Positions 35,905 to 46,715 of a stretch of 64,000 nt of DNA are shown here, in pieces. A program made the translations under genes and the position numbers. Source of the DNA: Galeopsis tetrahit (Eukaryota > Streptophyta > Magnoliopsida > Lamiales > Lamiaceae); the NCBI GenBank assembly GCA_963675135.1, contig OY776129.1, forward strand, positions 47,442,141-47,506,140, read 5' to 3'. Below the pieces are notes generated by a model, which saw nothing but the letters and a program-made list of their open reading frames with translations, was not told the origin of the DNA and searched no databases. Positions within the stretch are counted from its first letter, which is position 1; every line of letters begins with the position of its first letter.

Positions 35905-38900
35905 TATAACCTAACCTGATAAAAAAAATAAAGTTGAGAAATGAGAAATAAAATTGAAAGAAGTAGTATAAAAGTATAAACTTCAAGACGAGAAAGATCT
36001 ACAAAATTACAAGATAAACAAGAAATTATAATTTTTTTTGCCTAAGTTTGATTCGGTGTTCTTATACTTCTGAAAACGTCAAGAAGAGCCAGATCTACAA
36101 TAATAAAAATAATAGACATACAAAATGAGAAGAAAATCACCAGATCTATTTTAATTTATAGTGTGTAAGATTAGAAAGGAGAAAAAAACATCACCTGATG
36201 AGTGTAGATAGATGAACACCGGAACTTAAAATTGTAAATATAATGAAAGAGTGAAGACGAGGATCAAACACTAGAACTGGATGAAGGAAGAAGGATGAAG
36301 AGGGAAGCAACTGAACTTTGATTCATTGAAGAATGAAGAGTTGAAGAGTTGAAGTGTTGAAGACGATGGTTTCAAGAAAACCCTAAAAACTAAAAGAGAC
36401 CTTTGAGTTTTGAGTGATTCTAGAGACTTCTAAATTTTGAATGGATATGTACGTGTGTAGATCTGAATTTTGATTGTATATACAATTAATAGATTTAGTT
36501 TTAGATTATTAATAAGATATACTGTATTAAATTAGTATATATTAAATGTTTTAGTTTGTAGATTTGGTAGAATCCGTCAAGATATACTAATTACTATATA
36601 TTATTATATTATATAATTAAATATATTTTAATTAATATATATTATATGACTAAATATTTATTTTAAAATGGATCGTGTCACTATCGTGTAATTAACAGAT
36701 CGTGTCACTATCGTGTTAAAATATAACAGGTAACAGGTTTTTAACGGGTTAATGGGTTACCTATTAATTTTATCGTGTTTAACGGGTTAATTTCGTGTCG
36801 TTATCGTGTCGACCCGATAACGCCACGAACCCGATAAGGTCAAACACTAACCCGTAATTTTCGTGTCGGATTCGTATCGTGTTATCGTGTCGTGTTCGAA
36901 ATTACCACCCCTAGTTTCAATGCAAGAGAGCCCTTCTTCCCAGATTTTTTCTTTTTCATGGAGTGGAAAATCTCAAAATTAATCACGGCGTTGTCTACAA
37001 TAAGTCTATTTGGGATAAAGGCACTTTGGTGGGGGGAGATAATCTTATCAAGGATCAGTTTCAGCCTGTTTGCAATAGTTTTGGTGATTACTCGAAAAAT
37101 GACATTACACAGGCTTATGGGTAAATCTTTTGCCGTTTCGGGTGTTTTAACTTCCGGGATAAGGACAATGTGGGTGTGGTTTAGAGAGGATGGGTCATGG
37201 CCATTGTTAAGAATATTTAAGCAGGCTAGAATGAAATGAGATTCAACAATAGACCAATAAGATTGAAAAAAGAGAGGACGCATACCATCGGGCCCCGGGG
37301 CCTTAGCCGGATGCATCTGGAAAAGTGCCTTCTTGATATCGCCTGTTGAGTATGGGCGGGTTAAGATCCTGTTCATATCGCTAGTGACCTTGGGCTTCAC
37401 AGCATCGATGACCCGGGTTGCATCCACAAGGTTAGTTGGTGTGAAAAGTTGTATGTAATAGTTTCTCAAAGCCTGGACTATCTCCTCCTCCTTTGTTATC
37501 CAAACCCCTCTATCCCCTCTCAGCTTTACAATCGTGTTTCGCTCCCGTCTTTGGGCTGCTTTCTTATGGAAGAAAGTTGAGTTTCTATCACCGTCCTTTA
37601 ATCATAAGGCTCTCGATCGTTGGTACCACCAAATTTCCTCATGCTTAAGGAGTTCATCAATCTCCATTTCCAAGGCTTTCATCTGGGATATGACACTCTC
37701 TGATTGGGAGAAGGTGTGCAATTCTTCAAGCTTTTTATTTGCTTCCCTTACTTTTCTTCCCATATTTCCAAAGGTCTACTGACCCCAAATATTGATCTGC
37801 TCACCACAGGATTTAATCCTATCTCGAATGCAACCCCCATACCCGTTTCTCCCCCATGCTTTTTCCACCACCTCCTTACATTTGTCGCTTTCCATCCAAA
37901 CCTTCTCGAATCTGAACACCTTTACTCTCTTCTTTCTTCTTGCAGGATGTGTTTCAGAATTTTTGCAGTTGTGAACTACAATGGGTGCATGATCAGACCC
38001 TACGCGTGGGTGGTGGAACACAATGGTTGCAGGGAAGCAGGTCCTCCATTCTGAATTTGCAAAGGCCCGATCGAGTCAAACTTGTATGTTGTCTGTCCCC
38101 GACCGACCATTTGACCAAGTGAATTTATGCCCACTGTAGCCTAGGTCTTGCAGCTCCACGCCAATGAGGGTGTTCCGGAAGTTCTCCATACTCATAGAGT
38201 GTCGCTCGTTGCCTCCCTTCTTCTCATTTGACCATAGAATTTCATTGAAATCTCCCACACAAAGCCAAGGGGTTTCAGCTTGTGGGCTGATCCTTTCCAA
38301 CAGACTCCATGTTTCCTTCCTCCTGTGTTGCTCCGCTTGCCCATAAATTCATGTTATGATTGCTTCCCTCCCCTCCCCTATAGCTTCGATATTACTGGAG
38401 ATGTGATTAAATGAGAACGACATCAAAGAGAGAGTGGTTATGTTTTTCCATAATAAGCACAAACCACCTCCACGCGAGCTTCCCTCCCCTTCACAGTCCA
38501 GGGGGAAACACCCCTCGAAGCATAGCGTTCTAGAGTTGAGAGAATTCATTTGGATACATTTCATTTTTGTTTCCATGAGGAAGACTATATCCGGATCTTC
38601 CTTATGTAGGAGCTTTTTCAGTGCACGGACTGTCGTTCGGTTCCCAAGCCCACGACAGTTCCAGCTCAAGGTGATCATAGGGTTCGGCGGGGCTGCATCG
38701 CAGCCTCCACCGTTTCTTCATTTTGGAGAACCAGGCATGTCTTCTCTGATGTTTTATTCAGTTTCCTATTCTGTTCTTGCATCTGTTCATCCGGTGCTTT
38801 CCGTTTTCTAGCCATTTGTACTAGTCTGGGACTATTCGTGCACGACACTTCGGGTGTGTTGGTTTGAGGGTTTGCTTCAGAAGTTGAGGGTGAGATGAGG

Positions 38901-39001
38901 TTGTGTATTGAGGTATGAGGGAGTGTTGGTTGGTATTCATCGTATGTGTTTTCTATGTGGTTTTGGTGGGGTAGGATGATGTGTTTTGGTTTTTGGTAAT
39001 G

Positions 39002-40348
39002 CTATCCGTGGGTTTTTTTGTATATGGGAGGTGGTGGGGTGGGGTTATATGTGTTGGTTGGTGGGTGTAGGGTATTGGTACTGGAGTAATGATTGGTGTT
39101 TTTGTTGCTTGGAGTTTTTGTGGAATGTTGTGTCGGTGGCATGTGGGGTATTTTCTGGTGAGAGTTTATGGGATTTATTGTTGGGGTAGGTGGATTGGTG
39201 GGTTTGCAAAGTTCAAGAATCTCAGCCATTGGCATTAATGAATATTCCATGGGGTTGGTGCTTGTTTCTTTACTGTTGAGTTGGGTCCCTCCAGTGTCCT
39301 CCATTTGTATGTTTGAGCTTTTGTCCCCCACTAGTGTTTCCCCTTCTTTTTTTATGTCTTTGTTGTGTTTCCCAGCTGTCTCTTGTTGTGTTTCAATTTC
39401 CTCACGGACCGCCACTTTTTCAATTCATTTCCTCACTATATCTATCTCCTCACTCTCAACTGTTGTGCTCTCACTCAAAGTTTGGTTTTCGTCATTCTCC
39501 TGCTCGCTCTCCTTCTCCCATTTTTCCTTATAAGTCTCAAAGAGTTTTCGCCTCGCTGAGCTTGCCTTGTTCGGCTCTCTTTTTCCTTCGTCGGAGGTTG
39601 TTGAAACGGTTATTGTTTTTGTAGGTGATGCCCTTAACCACTCTCTGAAGGGCAGCTTCTTGTCTGGAATGCCCTGCACTTCATCCTCTTCCTTTAGCAC
39701 ATCACATTCCCTTTTCATATGACCCAACATTCCACTACATAGCAAAATGAAGGGAGTCTCTCGTAAGTGAACGAGATCCACAGGGTTGCGGTGTTGAGAA
39801 CCAGATTCGTTCCTTGCTTGAGTGGTTTTTTTAGATCTAACTCGACTTTCACACGAACACTCCGTGAGAGGCCATCTAAAGAGGGCAGATCTAACTCAAG
39901 TACTCACAATTTTTGTGACATCATCTGGGTTTCTAGTTAGCACAGGAAGGTCATATGTTCTGACCCAAAAAGCAGTAGAATTGAAGCTAACGTGGGAGGG
40001 TTGTTCCCCCATTCCCAGTTCCTTGAGGACCAGCAGATTTTTCTCGAAATGCCAAGGCTCTTTTTTTAGGATTTCTTTCATATCAGCTTTAGATTTGAAA
40101 TGGAAGGAGAACAAGTTTTTTTCCACTTCCCGTGAATCCCTATGGCGATTTCATTGCCCTTTTCATTGCCTCAAGGAGTCCACATGAGTTAAAAGGTTTT
40201 TCTGTGTTAGCACTTTTCCAATGAGGCAGCAAGTGGACCCTTTACTTCGATCCAGTTCATTTTCTTCAATTCTTACTGAACCCCCTTTCTCCATATCCCC
40301 TGCTCCACTTCCAACACTCAGTTTTCCCGACGGATGAAAGCCCAGCAC
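39002..40348 (-). pseudogene. LINE C ORF1: DUF4283 and zinc-knuckle RNA-binding protein, broken
   Basis: The minus-strand frame starting near 40348 encodes a leader with STCCLIGKVLTQKNLL, then after a frame change the DUF4283-type segment NLFSFHFKSKADMKEILKKE ... PWHFEKNLLVLKEL and VRTYDLPVLTRN. The zinc-knuckle region (MLGHMKRECD, followed by FREWLRASPTK) has lost part of its cysteine set, and a charged Glu/Lys-rich and Pro/Thr-rich tail ends at 39002. Stops and frame changes divide it into at least four pieces. In intact plant LINEs this protein binds the element's RNA. The 5' leader (40349-40765) upstream carries no long frame. Confidence 0.78.
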
Positions 40349-41021
40349 CCCGCTGTGAGAAGACCAAGGTCACCCGCTCTACAAAGTTCAGGACCTGCAA
40401 CCACAAACACCACAACAAATAACAAGGATAAAAAGAAAGGTTAGTCGCAAAGGCAACCGGCAAAAGAGCCCACGACGGTGCCCCTCTGATTTTCAAGAAG
40501 CAAATTAGACAGTGAAATTTTCAAAGAAAGAGGTAACTCAAGGTAAAATGGCTTGGAAGTTTGGGGGAGAGGGATGGGGGAGGGAAAACAATAAAAAACG
40601 AGCTCCAAAGCCACAAGGGAGTGGCAGAGATGGTTAACCTAGGAGATCCAGGGACGGCGGACTACTCAAAACAGGGGAGACAAACCCTAAAGCTAGAGGG
40701 ACATGTGCCGTACACGTAGAGAGAGAAATTTTTTCTTCTTTACTTAGATACAGTAATATTTTTTTTATAAATGTCTCATACTAATTTGCACACTTCATAA
40801 AAGGAAATATATTTATAACCATCACCCTAGAAGTATAGTTGTATACACATATTTAACCATATGTCATTATTTTTTCACACGCAATCTACCTTTTACTTTA
40901 TTTTATTTATAAAAATTTACAAAATTACCCCTCAAAACATCACTCATTATATATTTTTTTACACATTTCTTAACACATGTGTCATCTCAAGGGTGAAAAT
41001 TCCCTTAAGACGAGTGGAGTA

Positions 41022-41656
41022 TAATATCATACATATAAAAATAAAAAATTTAAAAAATCGTAATTTTTTAAAATTTTGCAATAGTGTGTGATATATCTGC
41101 GACATTTATTCACTTTCGTTCAGATTTACACTACAGTTAAATGATACTATTAACATCAATATTTTTGGAATACTCAGAAAAAAAAAATTACACCCCAATA
41201 TTCATATAATAATATTTAAATTAACGATATATTCACGATATTTTCATCTTGGTGTAACCTAGCTAATTGCATTTCTAATGACTCTAAATTCTCTAATATT
41301 CACATGTATGAAGCACATGTGACTTAGTCTCACTAGGAAAAAAAGAGGAACACTTATCTTCTCTACATCCCTACTCATGATAACATCTCACATTATGAAA
41401 TGAGGTCAGAATTGATTTGAACGTCGAGGTCGATGTCTCTGCATCGTGATCCTTTCCGATATGGTTTTTGCATGTTCAACAAGTTAAATTTGAGTAGAGT
41501 CAAATGGAGAAGATGAAGACGTGAGAATGAATATTTTGATCCGCATCAATAAAAATACATTTTTATTTTCTTTCAATTGCTAACATGAGGTAGTCCTTAT
41601 ATATCAATATATTAATTTTGGAGAGTGTAGCAATGTTTAATTAATCTTGATCCGTA
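41022..41656. other. AT-rich spacer left of the large MULE
   Basis: No reading frame, RNA gene or recognised repeat. Confidence 0.4.
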
Positions 41657-41664
41657 ATTATTAT

Positions 41665-41700
41665 CGGTAATGCTGTTTGTACAGATTCTGTGCGTACAGA
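41665..41700 (+). repeat. Left terminal inverted repeat of the MULE
   Basis: 36 bp matching the inverse of 51767-51803. It contains two copies of GTACAGA and is nearly palindromic around them, which could serve as paired transposase binding sites. Confidence 0.78.
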
Positions 41701-42002
41701 ATCATTTTTTTTATTTAATTAATGATTTATTAATTACTCAATTACACTTATACCCTCAATTAGAGATAATGACAAGTAATTAATTAATTGCTAATTAATT
41801 TTGCGCATGCTAATCTCTCTCCTTCTTTCTCGACAATCAACACACGTAATTAACTCTCACACGCATAATTATTGCAAGCCATCATTACATATAATTTTAA
41901 ACGTTATTTGTGGTATCTTCATTAAGAAACGTTTATCCCACCATTAACACGCATAAGTTATCGTTTTTTTCTTCTCCGACCCAACAAACACCATTATCAA
42001 CG

Positions 42003-44559
42003 ATGGCTGATTCTGAGTTACTCCGATCACTTTTTGGAGAAGATTCAGACGATGATGAAAATATTGAAGGTGAAACGGCAGTTAACAATGAGCTAATTGT
42101 TGTAGAAGCTGGAAGGATCTATGGGAGCATTGATGACTTGTTTAGGGCTTATCTGGAATATGCAAGAAGCAAAGGATTTAGCATTGTTAAACGCGCACTT
42201 GTGAAAAATGATGAATCAGAATTGAAATATGCTTTGTTTGCATGTGATAAGGGTGGGATTTCTAAGGCATATAAGGTGTCGAAAAGAATTAATTGCAAAG
42301 CTCGTTTGAATGCGAAGAAACTCGAGGATGGAACCTGGATTGTTAGTAAAATGGTGGATGACCACAACCATGAAATTGATCCAGTCTTTTCTCCATTAAT
42401 GCCAGCTCATAGGCATTTGAGTGTCCACATGAAGAGGCAATTAGAAGCAAATGATATTGCAGGAATAAGGACATGCAAAAATGTAAGATTATGTGAAGTT
42501 CAATCGGGTGGTCCAGAAAATATAGGGTGCCTCCCTAAGGATTGTAGAAATTTCATTGATGAACGAAGAAGGTTGAGATTAGGCCAAGGAGACGCTGAAG
42601 CAATCCGTAAGATGTTTGCTAAACTTCAAGTGAGAGATAACAGTTTTTTTCATTTGATGGATATTGATGAGGATAATAGGCTATGCAATGTTTTGTGGTT
42701 CCATCCTAGGAGTAAGGCTGCTTACGAAGAGTTTCACGACGTCGTGAGTTTAAACACAACGTATCTTGTCAATAGGTACAAAATTATTTAGGGTTTTTGT
42801 TGTTCATCCATTTTACATAATGTTTTAATTTCTGAATGCATACATTAATATTTAGGTTATGAATTTCTTGTTTTGTTCGTCAATATTCTATGGAGTACGT
42901 AGATATTAAATTTTGTTAATGGTTCGGTTTAGTTGTTTAATGTATTTTGTATGCATTGTTTTATTTTCGAATAATAGGTACAAAATGCCATTTGCAAGCA
43001 TTGTTGGCGTTAATCATCATGGTCATTCGATCTTGCTAGGATGTGCATTGGTGAGCAATGAAAGGGCTGATACGTATAAATGGATTTTTTCGAATTGGTT
43101 AGAAGCAATGGGTGGCATTCACCCTACGGCCATAATTACGGACCAAGCTGAAACCATTAAGATAGCTATAAGGGAGTTGATGCCGAACACTATTCATCGG
43201 TATTGCATATGGCATATTCTATCAAAAGTAGGAGAAAAGTTCAAAAGGGTTCATGATATTAAATCATGCACCGTTGAATTTAAAGGCCTCGTGTACGACA
43301 GCATAACCATCGAGATATTTGAGAGGAGATGGGCCGAGTTCTTGGTTAAATACCGTTTGGAAAATAATGAATGGTTAATAGGTTTGTACGCTGAAAGGGA
43401 GAAATGGGTTCCAGTTTACTTGCACCACACGTTTTGGGCCGGAATGATTTCGACACAACGAAGTGAGGGAATGCATGCTTATTTTGATGATTTTGTTCAC
43501 TCCAGAAGCACACTCAAACAGTTCATGGAACAATACGATGTTGCTATTGGTAATAAATTTCAGAAGGAGTTCCATGCTGATTTTCAATCGAAGAACAAGG
43601 TCATTAAGTGCATTTCTCAGTTTCCATGGGAGAAGCAATTTCAACGGGCATACACGAATTCTATGTTCAATCGTGTTCAAGAAGAAATAAAAAAGTCGAT
43701 TTATTGTCATGTTGTTCAACCAACTGACGAAGAGAGAGCTCAAGATTCGAATGATGTTGGAGTTGAAAAAATTTGGGTTCTTGAAAGATGCATTGTGAAC
43801 AATTTTTATGTCAAGGAATTTACTTATACGGTTGAGTGGAGGCAAGTGGGAGAATACATCAATTGCAATTGTAGGAGGTTTGAGTTCAAGGGGATATTTT
43901 GTTGTCATATAATGAAGGTGTTGGCACAAAAGGACATCCAAAATGTGAACGAAAGGTATGTGTTACACCGATGGAGAAAAGATGTGTACCGACGACATTG
44001 CCATATTTTTATCGGAGGAGGTTATACCCACATGACTGATGAGTACAAGAAATACCAAGCAATTGAAAAAGTGTTCCAGCAGGTTGCGGATTTGGCCATG
44101 GGGAACAATGCAAAGTTGGAGTTTATTGAAAATAAGTGTAATGAGATGAAAAATGCATTGCTTGCTTGGAACCCTCCTACAACCACCACTGATGATGATG
44201 ATGAGGGACCCTCAAGGAGATCACAAAGTCCGGAGATTGAGCGAAATCCACTACTAGACCCCCATGTTGCAAGAACAGTAGGAAGACCTAGAATTAATCG
44301 TTATAGGTCAGCTTCAGAAATACGTGGTCGAGGAAGAGGAAGGGGTGGAACTGGACGCCCACGTGGACGTCCACCTGGAAGTGGTGGACGAGGAAGAGGA
44401 AGGGCTGGAACTGCTACAGCGGGAAGGGGAAGGGGAAGGGGAAGTGGAGAACCAGCTACAACCGAAAGGGGTGCAACAATTCAAGAAGACAACAATACTC
44501 AATTCCTTTTCGACTTAAATGATGATCTCAATGTATCAGAAGGGAGTTTAGGATTTTAA
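42003..44559 (+). CDS. FAR1-type MULE transposase with SWIM zinc finger
   Basis: Exons 42003-42775 and 42978-44559 are spliced over a 202-bp intron (AATAG|GT ... ATAG|GT), giving VNRYKMPFA across the join and 784 residues. The FAR1 DNA-binding domain lies at about 37-125, with zinc ligands in FACDKGG, NCKARL and DHNHE (His121, His123). The MULE domain follows: VGVNHHGHSILLGCALVSNE, IITDQAETI (Asp313), RYCIWHI and TQRSEGMHAYF (Glu421). The first catalytic Asp, expected in a DTTY motif, is Asn251 (LNTTY, codon AAC). A SWIM finger follows at about 554-575 (CNCRRFEFKGIFCCHIMKV). The C-terminus is Gly/Arg-rich with AT-hook-like GRPRGRP units. It closely resembles FHY3/FAR1/FRS proteins, so a domesticated gene is possible, but the flanking repeats argue for an element gene. 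Confidence 0.88.
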
Positions 44560-44753
44560 TGTTTACATTCATAGTTGTAATGTTATGAACTGGTTTATAT
44601 TAAGTAGCTAATTAACACAATTCATACCATTACCTAGATCATACATAAAGATCCAAAATACATATTAAGTCCAAAAATACAGTACACACTGAAACATAAA
44701 CATTCACATCGACAATAAAGTAAATAAGAAATATAAACATCCAACATAAACCC

Positions 44754-45291
44754 TCACATCCAACCCTCGTCCTCAATCTTAATTGCTTTATCGTGCTTGA
44801 CGACAGACACATAGAATTTGAACGGAAACTGGACATCACGCTCAAAATGAAGAGTATCTCCTTGGCTAATTCTCAAGGTATCGGCAAGTGCGGTCCAACC
44901 AGTCGTCAATCGACTAATTCCCCTTGGACGTTCGTCAATCCGATGAAATTTGTACCTGCATTGAAACTCAATTCCCGAGTACCCTGCACAAACTATGATC
45001 ATCTTCCCCTCGTACCCCAACAGGTCAACAGCATTCTTCGGTAGGTTCTGCAAAAAAACGGATGGCAAATATACATTAACGAAACATTTCAAATTAAACA
45101 TATGGTAAATATATGTTAACGAAACCTTCAAATTAATCGAAACAAAATACCAAACGGTTGTGGCACTCGGTTGTCTTGCACTTGGCTGTAAAAAATCTTT
45201 GTGGATTCTGCCGAATTTCACTCTCGATCTCTTCAGGATTGTTTCCAAGAGTGAATCGTATTTTTCTTGCGACTGATCTTGTGGTAGGCAT
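44754..45291 (-). CDS. B3-domain DNA-binding protein encoded in the MULE
   Basis: Two exons, 45291-45151 and 45047-44754, with a 103-bp GT-AG intron in phase 0, give 144 residues. The N-terminal 47 residues are basic (MPTTRSVARKIRF). Residues 48-135 match the B3 fold: LPKNAVDLLG near the start, a hydrophobic strand MIIVCAG, then LTTGWTALADTLRISQGDTL and HFE, corresponding to the family's GW..F...L..GD...F. B3 domains bind DNA in plant transcription factors. Here a single B3 with nothing else is small. It lies tail to tail with the transposase gene, 194 bp apart, inside the element ends. It may regulate or bind the element, or be captured host sequence; neither is shown. Confidence 0.75.
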
Positions 45292-46190
45292 GTTTGAAAT
45301 TCGAAATGGGAGAGAATGTGTTTGAAACTCGAAAAGGGGGAGAGATTGTTGGGTGATTTGATTAAATTAGGTGTATGCATTGAATATTAGTGGGGTTAGG
45401 TTTTCAAGCGGGGTGTATGCAATGTATTAGTGGGGTTAGGTTTTCAAGCGGGGTGTATGCATGCATAATCATATTAACACACAAATTAGTTTTAGGAAAT
45501 TTTTTTGAAAATTATATTAATTGACCAACTGCAAATTAGTTTTAGGAAATTTTTTTGAAAATTATATTAATTGATCACAGCCGTTGAAAATTATATTAAT
45601 TGATCACAGCCGTTGATTTAATTGATTTGCCAACTGCGAATTAATTGATTTGCCATGATCTTCATCACAACCGTTGATTTAATTGCATTCAAACGATCAA
45701 GACCGTTCATTGATTTTTGCCAACTGCGAATTAATTAATTTGCCATAATCTTCATCACAGCCGTTGATTTAATTGTATGCAAACGATCAAGACCGTTCAA
45801 CTTGTTTGACATTTAATTAGACATCTAGGGTTTGCAGAGGTAATTATGGCGAATATTTTATTGATCTTCTCACTTCATCAAAACCGTTGATTTAATATAT
45901 TAAAATCGATCATGGCCGTTCCTTGGTTAAATACAGGCTGCAGTGCATGGTTTAGGGTTTTCTGCGTAATGATTACGCCTTGAAAGTAGAACTTAATTAT
46001 GCTCATTGTCGCCATGAAGAAACGCGTCGATTTAATGCGTATTGAAGACGAAATTAACGTGGAGTGGTGAAGGGAGGTGAACGTGGAGTGGAAAATAAAT
46101 TTGATATGATCTGAATAGATAGTGGGCGTGAAGACATGTTTGAATTTTAATTTTCGTAATTAAGGTGACTAATTTTCCTAATTTTATACT
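45292..46190. repeat. Repeat-rich spacer with duplicated blocks
   Basis: Presumed promoter side of the B3 gene. Contains a tandem duplication of a block including TAGTGGGGTTAGGTTTTCAA (45388 and 45430), a duplicated GTTTTAGGAAATTTTTTTGA block (45488 and 45539), and several copies of CACAGCCGTTGATTTAATTG between 45580 and 45780. No reading frame. Confidence 0.6.
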
Positions 46191-46715
46191 GATAACAACA
46201 ATAATATTCGTAAATTAATTTGATAAATGTAGATTAATTTAATTTCTAACTATTTTAATTATCGTAATTCCTAACTATTTTAATTATCGTAATTCCTAAC
46301 TATTTTAATTACCCTTTTAATTAATTATAGTAATTTAAGTTGATAACAACAATAATATTCGTAAATTAATTTGATAAATGTAGATTAATTTAATTTCTAA
46401 CTATTTTAATTATCGTAATTCCTAACTATTTTAATTATCGTAATTCCTAACTATTTTAATTACCCTTTTAATTAATTATAGTAATTTAAGTTGATAACAA
46501 CAATAATATTCGTAAATTAATATGATAAATGTAGATTAATTTAATTTTTAACTATTTTAATTATCGTAATTCCTAACTATTTTAATTATCGTAATTCCTA
46601 ACTATTTTAATTACCCTTTTAATTAATTATAGTAATTTAAGTTGATAACAACAATAATATTCGTAAATTAATTTGATAAATGTAGATTAATTTAATTTCT
46701 AACTATTTTAATAAA
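46191..46715. repeat. Tandem array, 151-bp unit, about 3.5 copies
   Basis: GATAACAACAATAATATTCG occurs at 46191, 46342, 46493 and 46644, exactly 151 bp apart. Each unit contains two or three copies of a shorter 23-bp word with CTATTTTAATTATCGTAAT. Units are almost identical, so the expansion is recent. No coding. Confidence 0.9.

Larger units (their letters stand above)
33005..36913 (-). mobile_element. hAT transposon, apparently autonomous, inserted in LINE C
   Basis: Ends TAGGCCTGGCAATT and, in inverse at the right, TAGGGGTGGTAATT. Flanks ATTTCAAT (32997-33004) and GTTTCAAT (36914-36921) form an 8-bp target duplication with one mismatch. Joining the flanks restores the LINE reading LALKLDMSKAYD. 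Both subterminal regions are packed with short copies of CGTGTCG/CGACACG and ATCGTGTC, probable transposase binding sites. One three-exon transposase gene occupies the middle. The total of 3909 bp is normal for an autonomous hAT. Confidence 0.92.
30619..38678 (-). pseudogene. LINE C ORF2: endonuclease, reverse transcriptase, zf-RVT, RNase H; interrupted
   Basis: It begins MITLSWNCRGLGN at 38678. The APE-type endonuclease shows MWNCRG-like Asn, the ME in FLMETK, WLCVGDFNEIL and GSDHAPI. A linker with LRLKDGDRNSTFFHKKA leads to RT motifs AKAPGPDGM and AFIPNRLIVDN. The hAT element splits LALKL|DMSKAYDRVEW. RT resumes with GLRQ and LLFTDDSILF (active site TDD), then YLGLPTLVGRSKSQVF. The zinc region CRLCG ... 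ENITHALLLCPDA and an RNase H domain with LNSDVAVFGDGSVG, EAIALCYAL, EVESDSQDLI and REANRAAH close the frame. From 33003 to 30619 the frame is constant, broken only by stops at 32812, 32584 and 31729; upstream it also has frame changes in the endonuclease and linker. Confidence 0.9.
30585..40765 (-). mobile_element. Full-length LINE C (L1 type, with RNase H), nested hAT inside
   Basis: The minus-strand element runs from a 5' leader near 40765 to a poly(A) tail at 30585-30598. It is flanked by a perfect 17-bp target duplication TATAAATGTCTCATACT at 30568-30584 and 40766-40782. It keeps ORF1, and ORF2 with endonuclease, reverse transcriptase, zinc finger and RNase H. Without the 3.9-kb hAT at 33005-36913 it is about 6.3 kb. 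Perfect duplication with many coding stops suggests an insertion that has aged by point mutation but not rearrangement. Confidence 0.93.
30549..41021. mobile_element. MITE split by the large LINE insertion
   Basis: The two outer pieces, 30549-30584 (starting TACTCACACATACTT) and 40783-41021 (ending GAGTGGAGTA), together make about 275 bp. That matches the length and interior of the 18893-19165 MITE (shared ATAAAAATTTACAAAATTAC, CCCCTCAA, CTCATTA). The LINE and its 17-bp duplication lie between them, so the MITE was there first. Confidence 0.65.

Noticed and set aside
38986..39624. Several plus-strand open frames
   Set aside because: Shadows of the minus-strand LINE ORF1, whose Pro/Thr- and Glu-rich coding makes long open frames on the opposite strand.
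43375..43941. 188-residue minus-strand open frame inside the transposase
   Set aside because: Antisense shadow of the SWIM-containing exon; no domain and no promoter.
42003..44559. Ordinary host FRS/FAR1 gene
   Set aside because: Kept as an alternative only. Matching terminal repeats and direct repeats outside the five genes favour an element gene; comparison with related genomes would decide.
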